Source of the DNA: a bacterium
GTDB lineage: Bacteria; Armatimonadota; Zipacnadia; Zipacnadales; Zipacnadaceae
Direction of reading: 5' to 3'
Assembly: GCA_030607655.1 (NCBI GenBank)
Contig: JAUWJN010000091.1
Span: 1 to 8,230 of the forward strand
DNA length: 8,230 nt
Below the pieces are notes generated by a model that was given only the letters and a program-made list of their open reading frames with translations, was not told the origin of the DNA and searched no databases. Below, piece after piece: positions 6,748 through 8,230 of the stretch (within the stretch, counting starts at the first letter, position 1; the number at the start of each line of letters is the position of its first letter). A program made the position numbers and the translations under genes.

Positions 6748-6847
6748 ATTACCCTCGTCTGTGTACAAGTATGCCAACGCTATGGGTCGCAGAAAAGAGG
6801 CCGCATGATGACCGGTCCAGTAGCATCGTTTCCGGAAGCATTAAGCG

Positions 6848-6875
6848 CCAGGGGCCAAAGCCTGCCGGCCCTTGG
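6848..6875 (+). terminator. Second weak hairpin in the convergent spacer
   Basis: CCAGGGGCC (6848-6856) pairs with GGCCCTTGG (6867-6875), nine base pairs with one wobble and a 10-base loop, followed by ATTTCC. It is a possible weak terminator in the 241-base spacer between the convergent CBM9-like and ptb genes. Nothing else recognisable is present in this spacer and no gene fits it. Confidence 0.35.
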
Positions 6876-6965
6876 ATTTCCATCGTTTGACCACTGCCCA
6901 GCGGGGCTATTTGAATCATGAAACCGAGCTCCTTCTACGCTTGTACAATTCCTTGAGGCGAAGGC

Positions 6966-7907
6966 TTAGAAATGAACCTTGCCTATTTTCAGGCGACTAT
7001 CGCGCTGCAGGCCGGCCATCAACACCGCCGAAGCAATGGAGAACATCTTGGCTTCCGGGTCGTCCGCTCGCGAGGTTAGTACGACCGGAGCAGTGGCTCC
7101 TATCAACACGCCCGCGGTGCGCCCCCCACTTAGGAAGCTGAAGGTCTTGACCAAAATATTGCCGGCCTCAATACTGGGTACTAACAGGATGTCGCACTGG
7201 CCGGCTACTTCCCCGGGTATTCCCTTTATCTGGGCGGCCTCCACGGAGATGGCATTGTCCATAGCAAAGGGCCCGTCCACGATACAATTGGGGAACTGGC
7301 CCCGCAGTTCCATGGTAGATAGGGCGGCGGCGTCCAGCGTCGTGGGCATATTGGGATTGACCAGTTCCACCGCCGCTAGCACGCCCACCTTGGGGCGGGG
7401 ATTGCCCAGCAGATGAGCCAGGTAGACGGCGTTCATTATTATGGCGGCTTTGGTGACTAAGTCAGGGGCAATATTCATAGCACCATCAGTAACCAGCAGT
7501 AGTTTGTTCAGATGAGGCACCTCCAACAGAAAGGTATGACTCATTATGACTCCGGAGCGCAATCCGGTCTCCTTATCAAGTATTGCCCGCAGAAAGTCGT
7601 CGGTGTGGATATGACCTTTCATCAGCAAGTCAGCGTCACCCTCGCGGACGGCGGCAGTGGCCTGGCGAGCAGCCTGGAGGTCATCGGGCTGGTGGATTAT
7701 CTCCACCTGGCTGAGGTCCAGGTCTATCTGGTCAGCCAGCCTTTCAATTTCGCGCTCGTCGCCGACCAGCAACGGGTCAGCAATGTCCCGCGCTTGGGCC
7801 TCTTTGGCCGCTTCCAGTACGCCCTGTTTATGGGCTACCGCTACCGCTACCCGCTGTCGGGGGTGATCGGCAACCGTCTGTAGAATCTGGTCAAAGTCGG
7901 TTATCAT
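6966..7907 (-). CDS. ptb: Phosphate butyryltransferase (phosphate acyltransferase family)
   Basis: A 313-residue protein, close to the usual length of about 300 for Ptb. Ptb exchanges CoA for phosphate on butyryl-CoA or other short and branched acyl-CoAs (EC 2.3.1.19), in the cytoplasm. Family blocks seen in order: ADLLMKGHIHTDDFLRAIL (92-110), VIMSHTF (120-126), LVTDGAMNIAPDL (138-150), VELVNPNMP (180-188), VDGPFAMDNAIS (210-221), DILLVPSIEAGNIL (239-252) and GATAPVVLTSRADDPEAKMFSIA (from 270). The ATG at 7907 is four bases after the ispH stop, and the AGGAGG at 7922-7917 lies at the ispH end, indicating translational coupling in one operon. No butyrate kinase gene follows; after the stop come 241 non-coding bases and a convergent gene. 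It could equally be called a phosphate acetyl/butyryltransferase family protein of unknown acyl preference. Confidence 0.92.
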   Translation of the reverse strand: MITDFDQILQTVADHPRQRVAVAVAHKQGVLEAAKEAQARDIADPLLVGDEREIERLADQIDLDLSQVEIIHQPDDLQAARQATAAVREGDADLLMKGHIHTDDFLRAILDKETGLRSGVIMSHTFLLEVPHLNKLLLVTDGAMNIAPDLVTKAAIIMNAVYLAHLLGNPRPKVGVLAAVELVNPNMPTTLDAAALSTMELRGQFPNCIVDGPFAMDNAISVEAAQIKGIPGEVAGQCDILLVPSIEAGNILVKTFSFLSGGRTAGVLIGATAPVVLTSRADDPEAKMFSIASAVLMAGLQRDSRLKIGKVHF

Positions 7908-7911
7908 CGTC

Positions 7912-8230
7912 TTAATCCTCCTGGTAGGTGTGGGCGATCTCGCGAAGGCGGACGGCGACTGCTTCTGTGGCTTGTTGAGGGGTAGAAGCGCCGCCGGTAA
8001 CTCCTACCTTTTCAACTTCCTTTAACCATTCGGCCTCAATCTCTTCCGCAGTTTCTATATGATAGGTGGATGTGCCCGTAGCGCGGCAAATCTGAGCCAG
8101 ACGCCTGGTATTAGCGCTGTGGTAGCCGCCTACAACTATCATCAGGTCTACCTGGTGCGCGACGGTCAGCGAGGCGTGCTGGCGTTTGGTGGTCGCCTCG
8201 CAGATAGTATTGGCCACTCGTAATTCGCCA
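7912..8230 (-). CDS. ispH: 4-hydroxy-3-methylbut-2-enyl diphosphate reductase, C-terminal part (partial)
   Basis: The last 106 codons of a gene that enters from the right edge and stops with TAA at 7914-7912. IspH makes IPP and DMAPP from HMBPP in the last step of the MEP isoprenoid pathway, using a 4Fe-4S cluster. The visible part contains RVANTICEATTKRQ with the third cluster Cys (E. coli Cys197 in DICYATTNRQ), VDLMIVVGGYHSANTRRL with the Ser and Asn that hold the diphosphate, TYHIETAEEIEAEWL, and VGVTGGASTP with the last diphosphate-binding Ser. The GTG at 8217 is only an internal valine: the frame continues upstream as GELR. It is translationally coupled to ptb downstream. The family is certain for the portion seen; the two other cluster cysteines are outside the window. 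Confidence 0.93.
   Translation of the reverse strand, partial: GELRVANTICEATTKRQHASLTVAHQVDLMIVVGGYHSANTRRLAQICRATGTSTYHIETAEEIEAEWLKEVEKVGVTGGASTPQQATEAVAVRLREIAHTYQED
7917..7922 (-). promoter_or_regulatory. Ribosome binding site of ptb at the 3' end of ispH
   Basis: AGGAGG on the minus strand (7922-7917), nine bases before ATG 7907 and within the final ispH codons, so ispH and ptb are expected to be translated from one mRNA. Confidence 0.85.

Noticed and set aside
7831..7858. Tandem CTACCG-like repeats within ptb
   Set aside because: They encode VAVAVA in the first conserved strand of the enzyme and need no further explanation.

Overview
This window looks like part of the chromosome of a diderm (outer-membrane-bearing), carbohydrate-degrading bacterium of moderate-to-high GC. 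The pointers are a small YjbH-type outer-membrane beta-barrel protein with a signal peptide, exported proteins with FN3 and CBM9-like domains, a divergent GH95-type glycoside hydrolase, and the MEP-pathway enzyme IspH. Taxonomy cannot be fixed from the sequence alone. An environmental lineage such as Armatimonadota or a related phylum would fit, but that is a guess. I see no phage genes, transposase, CRISPR array, tRNA or rRNA.

Layout. (1) 1-1079, minus: the N-terminal 359 codons of an exported protein with an FN3 domain and a probable beta-propeller. It runs off the left edge. (2) 1080-1306: a divergent intergenic region with a near-consensus sigma70 promoter firing rightward. (3) 1307-2047, plus: a 246-residue YjbH-like outer-membrane protein, apparently a single-gene transcript closed by a strong intrinsic terminator at 2159-2189. 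(4) 2220-3098, minus: a sugar phosphate isomerase/epimerase-type TIM barrel. (5) 3099-3377: an intergenic region with three consecutive GC-rich hairpins and an 8-bp inverted repeat. (6) 3378-5621, minus: a 747-residue GH95-like hydrolase without a signal peptide. (7) 5622-5848: a divergent spacer with a 10-bp inverted repeat. (8) 5849-6724, plus: an exported CBM9-like protein. (9) 6966-7907 and 7912-8230, minus: ptb (phosphate butyryltransferase) four bases downstream of the 3' end of ispH, which enters from the right edge.

How the genes may work together. Genes 4, 6 and 8 form a plausible small sugar-use locus: an exported carbohydrate-binding protein, a cytoplasmic glycosidase and a sugar isomerase. 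The isomerase and hydrolase genes share a 28-nt upstream element (24/28 identical, the first 15 exact), which suggests common control. No transporter or transcription factor is visible. The ispH-ptb pair is a tightly coupled operon piece with no butyrate kinase gene after ptb.

The points most worth checking are the shared upstream element with its inverted repeat, the Asp-to-Glu change at the predicted base-activating position of the GH95-like enzyme, the three-hairpin repeat, and the ptb without buk. I found no clear evidence of a wholly new system.
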